A stretch of DNA of 64,000 nt from Vibrio hannami (GCF_029589055.1 NZ_JARQZP010000003.1:1364001-1428000), one strand, 5' to 3'; numbered from the stretch's first letter, positions 44,391 through 54,839 are shown. Program-made: numbers and translations. The notes: generated from the letters alone by a model not told the origin.

Positions 44391-44942
44391 TTAGAAATTA
44401 AACTTGCGACCAACGATGAGTGAAATATTCTGTTCGTCAAAGTAATCATCAAGGTTAGTGTAGGTATATCTAGCTCCAACCATCCAGTCAGAAAAGCTAA
44501 AATCTGCTCCTCCTCCCCATTTAAAACCATCTAGAGTAGCATCTGCATCATGGTTTTCTTCTACATGAATCGCCGAGTAGCCAATCAGACCATAAATTGA
44601 GAATGTATTTGCATCTGACATACTCCACTGCTTACCTATTGAAGCACTTGCACCGTAGCCATATTGCACATCTAAATAAGCACCAGAGATTGTGCCTTTG
44701 TTGTTATACAAAGAACCTTCGAACTCTCCACCAAAGAACAGCCCATTTTTTAGAATATTACGCCCACCAAACAACAGTGAAAACTTTCCCCCATCAATAT
44801 CCTGACTGTAATTTTCCACTTCTAAAGTGTGCCTTCCCACTTCCGCAGCTAAATAGACATCTTGTGTATAGCTATACACCTCTTCATTTGCGAACGAGGA
44901 AAAAGAAACAACCACTGCCAACCCTAATATTATTTTTCTCAT
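44391..44942 (-). CDS. Small outer-membrane beta-barrel protein
   Basis: A 183-residue protein with a signal peptide (MRKIILGLAVVVSFSSFA) and eight predicted amphipathic strands rich in Tyr and Gly (FSLLFGGRNILKNGLFFGGEFEGSL, MVGARYTYTNLDDYFDE), ending in KFNF with a terminal Phe. This is the OmpA/OmpX-like eight-strand barrel layout. No specific function can be assigned. It converges on the binding-protein-like gene and has 285 bases of AT-rich sequence upstream. Confidence 0.7.
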   Translation of the reverse strand: MRKIILGLAVVVSFSSFANEEVYSYTQDVYLAAEVGRHTLEVENYSQDIDGGKFSLLFGGRNILKNGLFFGGEFEGSLYNNKGTISGAYLDVQYGYGASASIGKQWSMSDANTFSIYGLIGYSAIHVEENHDADATLDGFKWGGGADFSFSDWMVGARYTYTNLDDYFDEQNISLIVGRKFNF

Positions 44943-45227
44943 TTTTATTTCCCTAAAAATACCCTAAGAAAAATATAATCTATGAATCAGGGAGATACAC
45001 AATTCACCATCACAGCAATAAACGCAAAGTACCATTTTTGCTAGCATTCTCACATACAAGAATGAAATTCCCCATAGAAGTTGACCAACGCAATATAAAT
45101 TTCCTAAGAGATCTGTGATCAACTTATCCATATCCCACTAATCTTGATGTCTTTTTGAAAAACATATTTAGTAAATCCTATACTTACCGATACGTATATT
45201 ATGCGAATAAACAAAAAAGGCTTTATC

Positions 45228-46124
45228 ATGAAATTACTGCGAATTTTCTCTTATTTGGCTGCTCTGTCAGGGTTAGTGCTAGGGTTATCACAATCTGCTT
45301 TTGCAGGGCCTACACCTGCAGAATATGGTGTTGTACTTAATCTTTCAGGCAAACAAAGGATGTTGTCCCAAAAGATGTCTAAAGAGGTGACACTTGTTGC
45401 TTTAAACGTTGATGTGGAAAATAACATCAAAAATCTTGCCGCTACTTCTGCCCTGTTTGATAAAACCCTAAAAGGTCTGAGAGACGGTGATGCCTCCCTA
45501 GGACTTCCTCCAACAGAAAGTAAGCGAATTCTTCGCCAGCTAGACAAAGTTGCAGAAATTTGGACTGGTTTCTACCCGGTAATACAAGATGTAATTGCTT
45601 CTAAAGCCGTTTCAAAAGAACAGCTGGATACCATCGCCAAAAATAACCTTCCTCTTCTTAAGCAGATGAATAAAGCGGTTGGCCTTTATGAAAAAGATGC
45701 GAAGAAAACAGGTTTAAGTTCTGCTCCCGGCCTTGCTGCAACACTGAACTTGTCAGGCAAGCAAAGAATGTTATCTCAGAAGATGAGTAAAGAGTTCTTC
45801 TTGATTGCACTTGGTTATGAGGTTGAAGACAACAAACTAAACCTGCTGGAAACATATTCACTGTTTGACCGAACTTTGAAGGGACTAAAAGATGGTGACG
45901 AAACTCTGGGACTTCCAGGGACAGAACCTGAGCACATTCGCAAGCAGCTTGATGTGGTAAATGGCTTGTGGCAAGACTTTAAACCTCTGGTAGAGGCAGG
46001 CTCTTCACATAACAGTTCTGGTATCACTCCTGAGCAGGTTACTCAAATCGCAAATCTGAACTTGCCTCTTTTAAAGGAAATGAACGCAGCCGTTCAGCTT
46101 TATGAAGCAGAAGCAGCAAAATAA
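45228..46124 (+). CDS. Periplasmic protein with two tandem PilJ-type (nitrate-sensor-like) domains
   Basis: A 298-residue secreted protein. Signal peptide about 1-24 (SQSAFA). Two internal repeats of about 130 residues follow, each opening LNLSGKQRMLSQKMSKE and continuing with FDKTLKGLRDGD / FDRTLKGLKDGD and NLPLLKQMNKAV / NLPLLKEMNAAV. The repeat opening matches the PilJ N-terminal domain and the P-box of NarX-type nitrate sensors. There is no membrane anchor beyond the signal. A chemoreceptor gene starts 46 bases later. It is probably a free periplasmic ligand binder that signals through that receptor; this is inferred. The start at 45228 has AAGG 7 bases upstream. Confidence 0.78.
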   Translation: MKLLRIFSYLAALSGLVLGLSQSAFAGPTPAEYGVVLNLSGKQRMLSQKMSKEVTLVALNVDVENNIKNLAATSALFDKTLKGLRDGDASLGLPPTESKRILRQLDKVAEIWTGFYPVIQDVIASKAVSKEQLDTIAKNNLPLLKQMNKAVGLYEKDAKKTGLSSAPGLAATLNLSGKQRMLSQKMSKEFFLIALGYEVEDNKLNLLETYSLFDRTLKGLKDGDETLGLPGTEPEHIRKQLDVVNGLWQDFKPLVEAGSSHNSSGITPEQVTQIANLNLPLLKEMNAAVQLYEAEAAK

Positions 46125-46170
46125 CTCAAAGCTTCAACAAGCAGATACTTGATATGGTTAGGGATATTTT

Positions 46171-47848
46171 ATGCTTATAAGAACCAAGTTAGTCGCTATT
46201 GGCTGTTTTTTATTCGTAGCACTCATCGGTATTAGTATTGGTGCCATGCTCTCATTTAACCAACTGTCAGCAAGTTTTGAGCAAGTGGTTCAGGGCGCCA
46301 TTGAAAACGCCGATAGTGCAAAATTAGCCACGCAAGGTGCAAGCAACGGCAGTCAAAAAGCAGCTTCGATCAACGCAGATATGCTTGCTATCGTTGATGG
46401 TATTAAAAGCTCTAATCAGCGTACTAAACTTATAAGCAAAAAAGTGGATGAAATTAGCGATACGCTGGAAGAGCTCATTGAAACCATTGAAGAGCTTTCG
46501 GAAGACGTAGCCGATGAAGAGGCATTGGCGATTCTGGAGGAAGTGAGCGACGAGGTCAGTGATATCAGTGAAAGCCTCAAGCGTGAAGCTTTGGTGAATA
46601 TAATAGAGTCTTCAAAAACTCTAAATTCATTTAGTGATCAAATTGCGTCCAAAGCAGCAGAGGTCGCCGAACTTAATACTTTGCTGAAAAGTCAGGTAGA
46701 TATCAGTCAGTCGAGTCAGGCTAATAGTGAGCAAATTCAGGACCAGGCCCATCAATCCTCTCAAGGACGTAGCCTGGCAGGAACAGTTCATTGTTACGGC
46801 TCTGGTATTAATGGCAATCTCTGGCCTGCTTCTTACCTTTGTCATCGTTAAGGTTATCGTCACACCAATCAACAAAACCGTTAAACTGATGAAAAATATA
46901 GGTGAAGGTGAAGGCGACTTAACACAACGCCTGGAGGTAAACGGTAAAGATGAGATGGCTCAGATCTCCATCGCCTTTAACCATTTTGTCAGCAGGATCC
47001 AACACTTGATCCAGGATATTACTGAGTCTACAACTCAGTTAAGAGAAGCATCGGTAAGCACCCTTCAGGCTATGCAAGAAGGGGATCAGGCAATGCGAAA
47101 CCAGCAGCAAGAAGTAGAGCAGATCGCTGCTGCCGTAGGGCAACTAAGCTCTAGTTCTTTAGATGTGGCTCACAATGCTGATTCCGCTGAAAAGTCTTCA
47201 TTAGAAGTAAATCAACATACAGAGTCCGGTCAGGCTGTGGTTGGGGAAGCGGTAACTTCTGTCTCTAAGCTAGTCGATGAAGTGGAAAACGCTGTAACAG
47301 TCATTGGATCGTTGAGCGAAAAATCAACATCGGTGAACTCAGTTGTTGACGTCATTCAGTCGGTATCTGAGCAGACCAACCTATTGGCGCTTAACGCCGC
47401 AATCGAAGCAGCTCGAGCAGGCGAACACGGGCGCGGATTTGCCGTGGTTGCTGACGAAGTGCGTACTCTAGCCTCAAAAGTAGAAAGCAGTACTTCTGAC
47501 ATTCGCAATATCATTGATGAAATGATGGCAATGACGGAAAAAGCCGTAACTGTGATGCAATCGAGCCAAGTGGTGAGTAACGAAACCCTTGAAGGAGCGA
47601 ACTCTGCACGCGAAGCTTTAGATTCAATTACTGAGGCAATGCATACCGTGATTGCCATGAATGCACAGATATCTGGTTCAGCAAATGAACAGAAAGGCGT
47701 CACCGAGCTTTTGAATCAGAGAATTACACAAGTGAATGAACTTTCGAATCACACTTCTATCCAGGTATCACAAACATTGGATACTTGCGAATCATTAAAT
47801 GAAATCAGTGAGGATCTGTCGAAAAAGTTAGAGCAGTTTAAGGTATAG
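46171..47848 (+). pseudogene. Methyl-accepting chemotaxis protein, split by one extra base
   Basis: Two overlapping frames (46171-46851 and the one ending at 47848) make one receptor of 558 residues after removing one G at 46765-46766. That joins AHQSSQ to DVAWQEQF. The N-terminal helix (MLIRTKLVAIGCFLFVALIGI) is followed by an unusually acidic helical periplasmic region (ELIETIEELSEDVADEEALAILEEV), a second membrane segment ([20 protein letters not shown]), a HAMP domain with [11 protein letters not shown] and the signalling domain with [19 protein letters not shown]. The helical sensor suits an interaction with the PilJ-type protein encoded upstream. A single indel in GG could be an error, in which case the gene is functional. 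Confidence 0.82.
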
Positions 47849-47918
47849 AGCAGTATCACGTTATAAAAATCAAAATAACGTATACTCATAATGATTACTT
47901 AACTCATTGATGTGAGAT

Positions 47919-49712
47919 ATGGAATTATTGGTTAAAACAGAAGGCACGAAGACTTTTATTTTTGCAGATTTTTTGTCTGTACTTAGCCGTGCCCTCTTAT
48001 TTACCACATTACTCTGTTCACTTGCTCTTCAACCAGCCTATGCCGAGAGAAAGAAAAAAATTCTGGTGCTTCAGTCATATCATCAGGGGCTCGAATGGTC
48101 TGACAATGTAAGCGCTGGCATTCAGGAGATCTTCGCTCCGCTGCAAACTGAATACGAGGTTTACTACGAATATCTGGACAGTAAAAGAAATGCTGGTTCA
48201 GAGTACTTAGCCAAGATAGCCAACTACATCAACCTTAAAAACAGCAACGTTCAGTATGAGCTGATTATCACCGTTGATAACAATGCGCTATCCGTTCTGA
48301 ATCAGGGGATAGTTAACTTTCATGGCAACCCTCCCGTTATATTTACAGGGCTTAACAACTATAAACCCGAACTCATATCCAACATCGAGCAAGTGACAGG
48401 TATTGTTGAGACAACCGATCATAAAAGTACTATCGATTTGATGCTCACGCTGCATCCAAATTCGAAAAATATAACGGTTATACTCGACCAAACACCTACC
48501 GGAAACCAGATCTATAAAGACTTTAGAAAGTTCGAAAAATACTACCCAGACGTAACCTTCCAATATTTAAGAAATTTTTTACTCACCGACATACCACAGA
48601 TAGTCAGGAATTTTCACGAAGATGAGCTGTTATACCTCCTCACATTCAACAGAGACAGTGCGAACAATTTTATCTCCTATACGGAAGGCATTGAGATGAT
48701 TGTCCGCCACACGAAAGCACCGTTGTATGGCTCATGGGGATTTTATTTAGATAAAGGTATCGTTGGTGGAAAGTTAACCACAGGAAAACTGCAAGGAAAA
48801 ACAGCTGGCGAAATAGCATTAAGAATCCTGAATGGCCAGAGCCCTAATAGTATCGAAATACTAAAAAACAGCCCGACTCAGTTTATGTTCGATTATGCCT
48901 ATGTAAGCAAATATCGGGTTAATGAAGAACTCCTCCCTAAATCAAGTATCATAATCAACAAACCTCCAGGCTGGCTTGAACGAAACAAAACCACCCTGCT
49001 GAATATCTTCATTTTTCTGTTTATGACTGTCCTGATTATTCTCTATTTTAACACCCAGAAACAAAATCGCCTTCAAGCTGAGTACGCCAATCACCTTGAA
49101 GAAAAGGTGAAACAGAGAACAGAGAAGCTCAAAGAGGCTAATGAACAGTTACAACGACTCTCTGAAGTTGATGGACTGAGTCAGCTATATAATCGTCGCT
49201 ACTTTGATAAGACCCTGAGTGATGAATTACAACGGCACCAACGGAGCAAACACCCTCTGGTTCTGATGATGTGTGATATCGATTTTTTCAAAAACTATAA
49301 CGATACCTATGGCCATATCGAGGGTGATAACTGCATAAAGCAGGTAGCAAAGCTACTTCAGTCACAATGCATGAGAACCAATGACACAGTGGCGAGATAT
49401 GGCGGAGAAGAGTTTGCCATCATACTCCCTATGACCGATACAGACAGTGCACACAACATTGCAGAGAAAATTTGTTCCAATCTTTATGACACGAATATTC
49501 CGCATACCAGTTCTTCTGTAGCAGACCGGATTACGATTAGTATCGGTGTCGCTGTGGTGACTCCCGATCAAAGCTCTACACCTACCGATATCATCTCAAT
49601 AGCCGATAAGGCACTCTACAATAGCAAGCATAACGGCCGAAATCAGTATACGTTACAGGAGCATCCCAACGTTTCTGATGTTTCGATAAAAATAACTAAA
49701 CCCTACAACTGA
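47919..49712 (+). CDS. Diguanylate cyclase with periplasmic ABC_sub_bind-type sensor
   Basis: A 597-residue inner-membrane protein. After a signal-anchor (to about residue 42, PAYA), a periplasmic binding-like domain of the ABC_sub_bind family spans about 47-345 (KILVLQSYHQGLEWSDNVSAGI, ELIITVDNNAL, PPVIFTGLNN). A membrane helix (about 357-378) and a coiled coil (EEKVKQRTEKLKEANEQLQRL) follow, then a GGDEF domain with intact RYGGEEF and an inhibitory RxxD site (RTND) five residues before it. It should make cyclic di-GMP in response to a small periplasmic ligand. It lies 70 bases after the chemoreceptor and directly before a related GGDEF-EAL protein. Confidence 0.88.
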   Translation: MELLVKTEGTKTFIFADFLSVLSRALLFTTLLCSLALQPAYAERKKKILVLQSYHQGLEWSDNVSAGIQEIFAPLQTEYEVYYEYLDSKRNAGSEYLAKIANYINLKNSNVQYELIITVDNNALSVLNQGIVNFHGNPPVIFTGLNNYKPELISNIEQVTGIVETTDHKSTIDLMLTLHPNSKNITVILDQTPTGNQIYKDFRKFEKYYPDVTFQYLRNFLLTDIPQIVRNFHEDELLYLLTFNRDSANNFISYTEGIEMIVRHTKAPLYGSWGFYLDKGIVGGKLTTGKLQGKTAGEIALRILNGQSPNSIEILKNSPTQFMFDYAYVSKYRVNEELLPKSSIIINKPPGWLERNKTTLLNIFIFLFMTVLIILYFNTQKQNRLQAEYANHLEEKVKQRTEKLKEANEQLQRLSEVDGLSQLYNRRYFDKTLSDELQRHQRSKHPLVLMMCDIDFFKNYNDTYGHIEGDNCIKQVAKLLQSQCMRTNDTVARYGGEEFAIILPMTDTDSAHNIAEKICSNLYDTNIPHTSSSVADRITISIGVAVVTPDQSSTPTDIISIADKALYNSKHNGRNQYTLQEHPNVSDVSIKITKPYN

Positions 49713-49730
49713 TTGTATTCTATATTTTTT

Positions 49731-52511
49731 ATGTACATACGATTTACTAAAACCAAAGGTATGCCAGTGACTAAACAGTTCTTAATGATTTTTTTCCTGC
49801 TTATTTTCTCTAACACGATTCAAGCAAATCAAAATGTGTTGTTTATTCACTCTTATGATACCAACCATAAGTGGGTCCAGTTTATCTCTGAAGGTTTTGA
49901 ACGTGGCCTCTCAGGCAACACAGATGTTAATATCTTTACTGAGTATATGGATGCCAAACGCTTTCCAAAAGGCGAAAATCAAGAGCTGTTTTATAAGCAT
50001 TTACTTGAAAAATATCAGGATTTAGATATCAAAGCGGTTGTTGTATCCGATGATCCAGCAATGAACTTAATGCTCAGACATGAAGACGATATTTTTCATT
50101 CTGTTCCACTAGTCTATATGGGGGTAAATCGGGTATCCCAGCAGGTATTGGATTTACCAAACGCCACAGGTGTTTTCGAGAATCGCGACCTCGAAAGTAC
50201 GATGGTAGATATCAAGCGTATATTCGATACCGACAACATCATTGTCATTTCTGATCAATCCTCGACAGGCGTTGCCAACCTAAAAAAAGTTCAGGATGCA
50301 CTCGGGAAGCCAAATATTCCAAAGCATGTTGAAATCATCACTTCTCTAAACATCAGTGAAATATCAGGCGTTTTTAAATCCTATAGCTCTGATATACCTG
50401 TGTTTATCGTTGGTCAGTTAATCAACGATCAATCCAATAACTCTCTAATGAAGTGGACAGAAGGTGTTGCGCTTCTTTCATCCAAAATACCCAATCCTTT
50501 GATCAGTATTGGAATTGTATCTCTAGAGCACGGGGCAATAGGTGCACATGAATTAAGTGGACAACAGCATGCCCTGAAGGCCGCAGACCTTTTACTTCAG
50601 ATTCTGGAAGGTAAACCTGTAGAGCAAATTAAGCCAATAACCAAAGAGATCAGCACCTGGTATTTTAACTGGCAAGAGATGAAACAGCACAGCTTGCCAA
50701 AAAAAGCGTTACCTAAAGGCTCACTCCTAATGTTCGAAGACGAATCCTTCTATGAACAGAACCAAAAGCTGGTGATTGGATTCTCGATTACACTTTTAGT
50801 TGCTCTGGTCATCATTGTTCTTCTGTTAGAGCTAGTGCGCCGATCAAAACAAACACAGAAAATTCTGAAAGAAAATGAAAGCCGTTACCGAGATTTAGCA
50901 CTGGAGGGGGCACACGTATTTTGGGAAACCGACACCGAAGACAAGGTCAAGTACATTTCAGGTGACACTGTCTCGATTCTCGCAATTGAAAATGAATATA
51001 TGCAAGAAAAAACCATCGCAGAAGTGATACAAAAACAGCGTTCTATTCAGTTTCCGTTAACGTCTTATTTCTTGTCACTAAAAGAGCGTAAGCCACTTAA
51101 AAATGTCGTTGCTCGTTATACAACTCAAGACAAGGCACAAAAAATAATAGCAATTAGCGGGAAGCCTCTTTATTCCGACAACAATCAATTTATGGGATAT
51201 CGAGGAATCATCAAAGAAATTACCGATGAACACAGGCTAACAGAAAAAATCGCTTATGAAGCCAGCCATGACTCACTTACCGGATTGATAAACAGACGTT
51301 CTTTTAATGAACGATGCCGAGAAATTAGTGCTATTACCGAATTCCCTGGACAGTATTCTTTTATCTGTTTCCTAGACCTCGATCGTTTTAAGATGGTGAA
51401 TGATACTATAGGGCATATGGCCGGTGATGGGATGCTTGCTGAGTTAGCTCGGGTAATAAAAAACCAGGTCGAAGCTAATGACATATTAGGGAGAATTGGT
51501 GGTGATGAGTTTGGTTTGATACTAAAGAGTAAATCACCAGAACGTGCCCAGGACATTTGCACCAATATTATCAACAGTGTTAGTGAATACCGTCTGTACT
51601 GGAATAATAGCTTTTATAGTGTTGGCGTTAGTATCGGAATGGTAAAGGTAGACGCGTCTCTTTCGTATCAGGAGATGCTCAGCCACGCCGATATCGCTTG
51701 TTACAAAGCGAAAGAACAAGGACGTGGACGCCTGTTTTTCTCCTCAGACGATGACTCCTCGTTGCTTGAAGAGCAAATGCAACTCGGATACATCGCAAAC
51801 ATTAATCACGCACTGGAGGATAATCAGTTCTTTTTCGCTAAGCAGTTAATTAAGCCTTTGTCAGATACTGGTGGTGCTGGTCACTACGAGATTTTATTGC
51901 GATATAACGACAAAGAAGGCAATCCGATACCACCAGGAATGTTTATCCCTGCAGCAGAAAAGTACGGGGTAATTACCTTAGTAGATTTATGGGTGATACG
52001 TACAGTCATCACTCATTATGACGATCTCTTTAAAGGTGAGCAGCCCGTAGTGTCAATTAATATTTCGGGCATAAGCCTAAGCTCTGAAGAGTTCACTCAA
52101 AATGTTATCCAGGTAGTAGAATCCGCATCGCTTGATATGCGTAAAGTCTGCTTTGAGATAACTGAAACCGCAGTGATTTCCCATATCCAGCCAGCCCAGC
52201 GTTTTATTCAGGAGTTGAAAAAGTATGGCTGTAAGTTCTCATTAGACGACTTTGGAAGTGGATCTTCTTCTTATGGTTACTTAAAGACGTTACCTGTCGA
52301 CTACCTCAAAATCGATGGCAGCCTGATTAAATCCATTGCAACCGAAAAAATGGACCAAACAATCGTAAAATCCATTAATGAAATAGCACACAGCGTAGGA
52401 ATCAGAACCGTTGCTGAGTTCGTTGAGAATGATGAAATCATCTCTATCTTGCGAGATATTGGCGTTGACTATGGTCAGGGGTACGGCATACATAAGCCGG
52501 AAATAATCTAA
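49731..52511 (+). CDS. Dual GGDEF-EAL protein with ABC_sub_bind-type sensor and PAS domain
   Basis: About 926 residues. Periplasmic sensor like the upstream gene (NVLFIHSYDTNHKWVQFISEG, VPLVYMGVN), a membrane helix (KLVIGFSITLLVALVIIVLLLEL), a PAS-like region (SRYRDLALEGAHVFWETD), GGDEF with intact RIGGDEF, and EAL. The EAL signature reads EILLR; the catalytic Glu and other key residues are present: INISGISL, FEITETA, SLDDFGSGSSSYGYL, DYLKIDG, AEFVE and QGYGIHKP. Both synthesis and breakdown of cyclic di-GMP are possible. The start is uncertain: ATG 49731 or ATG 49761 (which begins MPVTKQFL right before the signal sequence); neither has a clear ribosome-binding site, so coupling to the preceding gene is possible. 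Confidence 0.85.
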   Translation: MYIRFTKTKGMPVTKQFLMIFFLLIFSNTIQANQNVLFIHSYDTNHKWVQFISEGFERGLSGNTDVNIFTEYMDAKRFPKGENQELFYKHLLEKYQDLDIKAVVVSDDPAMNLMLRHEDDIFHSVPLVYMGVNRVSQQVLDLPNATGVFENRDLESTMVDIKRIFDTDNIIVISDQSSTGVANLKKVQDALGKPNIPKHVEIITSLNISEISGVFKSYSSDIPVFIVGQLINDQSNNSLMKWTEGVALLSSKIPNPLISIGIVSLEHGAIGAHELSGQQHALKAADLLLQILEGKPVEQIKPITKEISTWYFNWQEMKQHSLPKKALPKGSLLMFEDESFYEQNQKLVIGFSITLLVALVIIVLLLELVRRSKQTQKILKENESRYRDLALEGAHVFWETDTEDKVKYISGDTVSILAIENEYMQEKTIAEVIQKQRSIQFPLTSYFLSLKERKPLKNVVARYTTQDKAQKIIAISGKPLYSDNNQFMGYRGIIKEITDEHRLTEKIAYEASHDSLTGLINRRSFNERCREISAITEFPGQYSFICFLDLDRFKMVNDTIGHMAGDGMLAELARVIKNQVEANDILGRIGGDEFGLILKSKSPERAQDICTNIINSVSEYRLYWNNSFYSVGVSIGMVKVDASLSYQEMLSHADIACYKAKEQGRGRLFFSSDDDSSLLEEQMQLGYIANINHALEDNQFFFAKQLIKPLSDTGGAGHYEILLRYNDKEGNPIPPGMFIPAAEKYGVITLVDLWVIRTVITHYDDLFKGEQPVVSINISGISLSSEEFTQNVIQVVESASLDMRKVCFEITETAVISHIQPAQRFIQELKKYGCKFSLDDFGSGSSSYGYLKTLPVDYLKIDGSLIKSIATEKMDQTIVKSINEIAHSVGIRTVAEFVENDEIISILRDIGVDYGQGYGIHKPEII

Positions 52512-52533
52512 CCAGGATAAACTAAAAATTTGC

Positions 52534-53409
52534 TCACTGAAGTTTATCTATAATCCGCTCTCTGATGGGGTCGTACACTTTTTCGGTCGGCCACATCAGC
52601 TCGACTGACCAGTTAAGGCGAAAGTCATCTTCAACTTCAAAAAATGTCAGAGATCCAGATTCGACTTCATCAGTTAGCAATCTTTTAGGTACGTTACACC
52701 AACCCGCTCCTTGTTTTGCCAGCGCCAACGCTATATGAAAGCTGTCTGCATTAACAATGCGGTGGCTATAGACCTGACTCTCTACGCCTAACCTTCTTAG
52801 AGGAGACATAATAACCTGAGTCATACCACGCACTGTACTTGGAGTAATAGGTTTCCCTGGCTGGTAGTTATGCTGTTTCAAATAATTCTCTGTTGCAACC
52901 CGCACAAATTCAAAGTCCATAAAACGGAAACTATTGATGTCTGCTGGCATGGAAAAAGTGCTTAATGCAAACGCCATATCAGCTTTATTTTTGCTGAGCG
53001 CATCTCGCACAGACTCTGTGTCCCCGGTTTTAAGCGTAACCTTTAAAGCTGGCATCTCTTTCATCAGGTCGCCAATAGCATCCATTACTCCCAGCCCAAC
53101 GACAGCAGTATCAATCATTATGATGGTCTCACCAGGGTGCCCCTGATAAATACTATCAACTTTTCCTTCAAATAAATTCGCTTCCGTAAGAAAACCTTTT
53201 GCATGGTCATACAATGCCTTAGCCTGCACGGTTGGCTCAAGTGATCGGCTATGCCGCACAAACAACTCGAAACCCAAATCATCTTCTAATGCACTGATTT
53301 TACGACTAAATGTAGATGCATGACGTTTAGACGAGCTGGCTGCCTGAGCAAAACTGCCCGATTCGTACACCTCTACAAATGCCGATAAGTAATCCAAATT
53401 AATACTCAT
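52534..53409 (-). CDS. LysR family transcriptional regulator
   Basis: A 291-residue regulator. The helix-turn-helix region reads LDYLSAFVEVYESGSFAQAA, KRHASTFSRKISALEDDLG and LFVRHSRSLEPT; the effector domain runs to the end (MIDTAVVGLGVMDAIGDLM, VNADSFHIALALAKQGAGWCNVP). The start at 53409 (MSINLDY) has GAGGG 7 bases upstream; the frame extends 16 residues further. Divergent from the serine hydrolase gene (155 bases between starts), its likely target. Confidence 0.87.
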   Translation of the reverse strand: MSINLDYLSAFVEVYESGSFAQAASSSKRHASTFSRKISALEDDLGFELFVRHSRSLEPTVQAKALYDHAKGFLTEANLFEGKVDSIYQGHPGETIIMIDTAVVGLGVMDAIGDLMKEMPALKVTLKTGDTESVRDALSKNKADMAFALSTFSMPADINSFRFMDFEFVRVATENYLKQHNYQPGKPITPSTVRGMTQVIMSPLRRLGVESQVYSHRIVNADSFHIALALAKQGAGWCNVPKRLLTDEVESGSLTFFEVEDDFRLNWSVELMWPTEKVYDPIRERIIDKLQ

Positions 53410-53564
53410 ATACCCTCTCAAAAACCGATAAGCATGCATAATGCGCACGCTCAGCAATTATGCCTTTATCTAGTCCTTGGTTAAAGTCTTTATCAGAAAC
53501 ACAAATTGCACATGACATTCCACTGCCCGGTCGTCATACAAAGATTAGATATTAGGAAACAAAC

Positions 53565-54839
53565 ATGAAACTTAAAACTCTATCTCTAGCAGTATTACTA
53601 AGCAGCGCTTTTGTAGCTAACGCAGCGACTTTCAGCAAGCCTGACACAGCATTCCTTGAGGGTGCAGCAGCATCTGGTATGCCTGTTGAACTTTGGGACT
53701 CTGCTGAATACGCTGCGTCTTCTTTCCCAAATGCTTATAAATTTACTCCATCTTACGAGATTGAGCGTTCAGGTTTAGCTCCTGAGCAGTTCAAAACCGA
53801 CAAGTCTCTAGACTTCAATAAGATCATGGTTCCTGCTATCGACGGTGAGATGTCTCTGAACGACTTCCTGCGTGACCGTGTTAAGAACCACTCTATGGTT
53901 GTACTTAAAGGCGACCAGATGCTTCACGAGCACTACTGGAACAACATGGATGAGCACTCAACTCATCTGGACATGTCTGTAACTAAGTCTTTTACGGCTA
54001 TGCTGGCTGGTATCGCTGCGGCTGAAGGCAAACTGGACATGTCTAAGCAAGTCACTGACTACCTTCCTGAGCTAAAAGGCTCGGCATGGGATGGTGCGAC
54101 CGTTCAGGAAACTGCTGATATGCGTACTTCAGTAATCCAGGAGATCCAGAAGCACAAATCCTGGGATACTCGTATGACTGACTCTCAGGGCTGGAACGGT
54201 GACTTCTCTGAAACTTACCCGAATGGCATCAAAGACTACTTCCCAATGGTTAAAGAAGTATCTGCACCAATGGGTTCTAAGTACTCTTACCAGTGCATCA
54301 ACACTGAAGTTCTGGGTAAAGTTGTAGAAGCAGCAACTGGTGAAAAACTGGCTGACCTTCTAGAGAAGCAAATCTGGGGTAAAGTTGGTATGGGAGAAAA
54401 CGCACACTACCAGGCTGACTTCGCTGGTAACCCTGTAGCGTCTGGCGGCCTAAATGCCGCAACTAAAGACCTTGCACGCGTTGGTCGCATGCTAATGAAC
54501 GGCGGTAAAAACTACAAAGGTGAGCAAGTTGTTCCTGCTGAGTTCATCAACAGCATCCTGGAAGGTAACGACGAAGTACGTACTGCATGGCTGAAAGGTA
54601 AAGAGTCTGCTCTTGCTGAAGGTTGGTACAAAGACCAGTTCCGCTCTCTTAACATCAATGGCCGTCAGATCATGGCTATGGTTGGTATCCTCGGTCAGGT
54701 TGTAGCAATGGACCACAAAACTGGCACTGTTGTAGCAATGAACGGTGGTTACCCTCAAACTGAAACACCACGCATGGCTATCGCTATCTTCTACAAGGTG
54801 CTGCCAGCAATCTTCGCAGCAGCTGACGAAGTAAAATAA
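53565..54839 (+). CDS. Secreted serine hydrolase, class C beta-lactamase-related family
   Basis: A 424-residue exported protein with signal peptide MKLKTLSLAVLLSSAFVANA. The nucleophile motif SxxK is S138-V-T-K141 in DMSVTKSF, and the Tyr motif is in SKYSYQCINTEVLGKVVEAATGE, as in 6-aminohexanoate-dimer hydrolase-like proteins of this family. Late segments NGGKNYKGEQVVPAEFI and MNGGYPQ fit the fold. It could act on esters, amides or D-amino-acid peptides; no specific substrate can be given. Codon use is markedly biased to common codons, suggesting high expression. Adjacent divergent LysR gene suggests induction by a small molecule. Confidence 0.83.
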   Translation: MKLKTLSLAVLLSSAFVANAATFSKPDTAFLEGAAASGMPVELWDSAEYAASSFPNAYKFTPSYEIERSGLAPEQFKTDKSLDFNKIMVPAIDGEMSLNDFLRDRVKNHSMVVLKGDQMLHEHYWNNMDEHSTHLDMSVTKSFTAMLAGIAAAEGKLDMSKQVTDYLPELKGSAWDGATVQETADMRTSVIQEIQKHKSWDTRMTDSQGWNGDFSETYPNGIKDYFPMVKEVSAPMGSKYSYQCINTEVLGKVVEAATGEKLADLLEKQIWGKVGMGENAHYQADFAGNPVASGGLNAATKDLARVGRMLMNGGKNYKGEQVVPAEFINSILEGNDEVRTAWLKGKESALAEGWYKDQFRSLNINGRQIMAMVGILGQVVAMDHKTGTVVAMNGGYPQTETPRMAIAIFYKVLPAIFAAADEVK

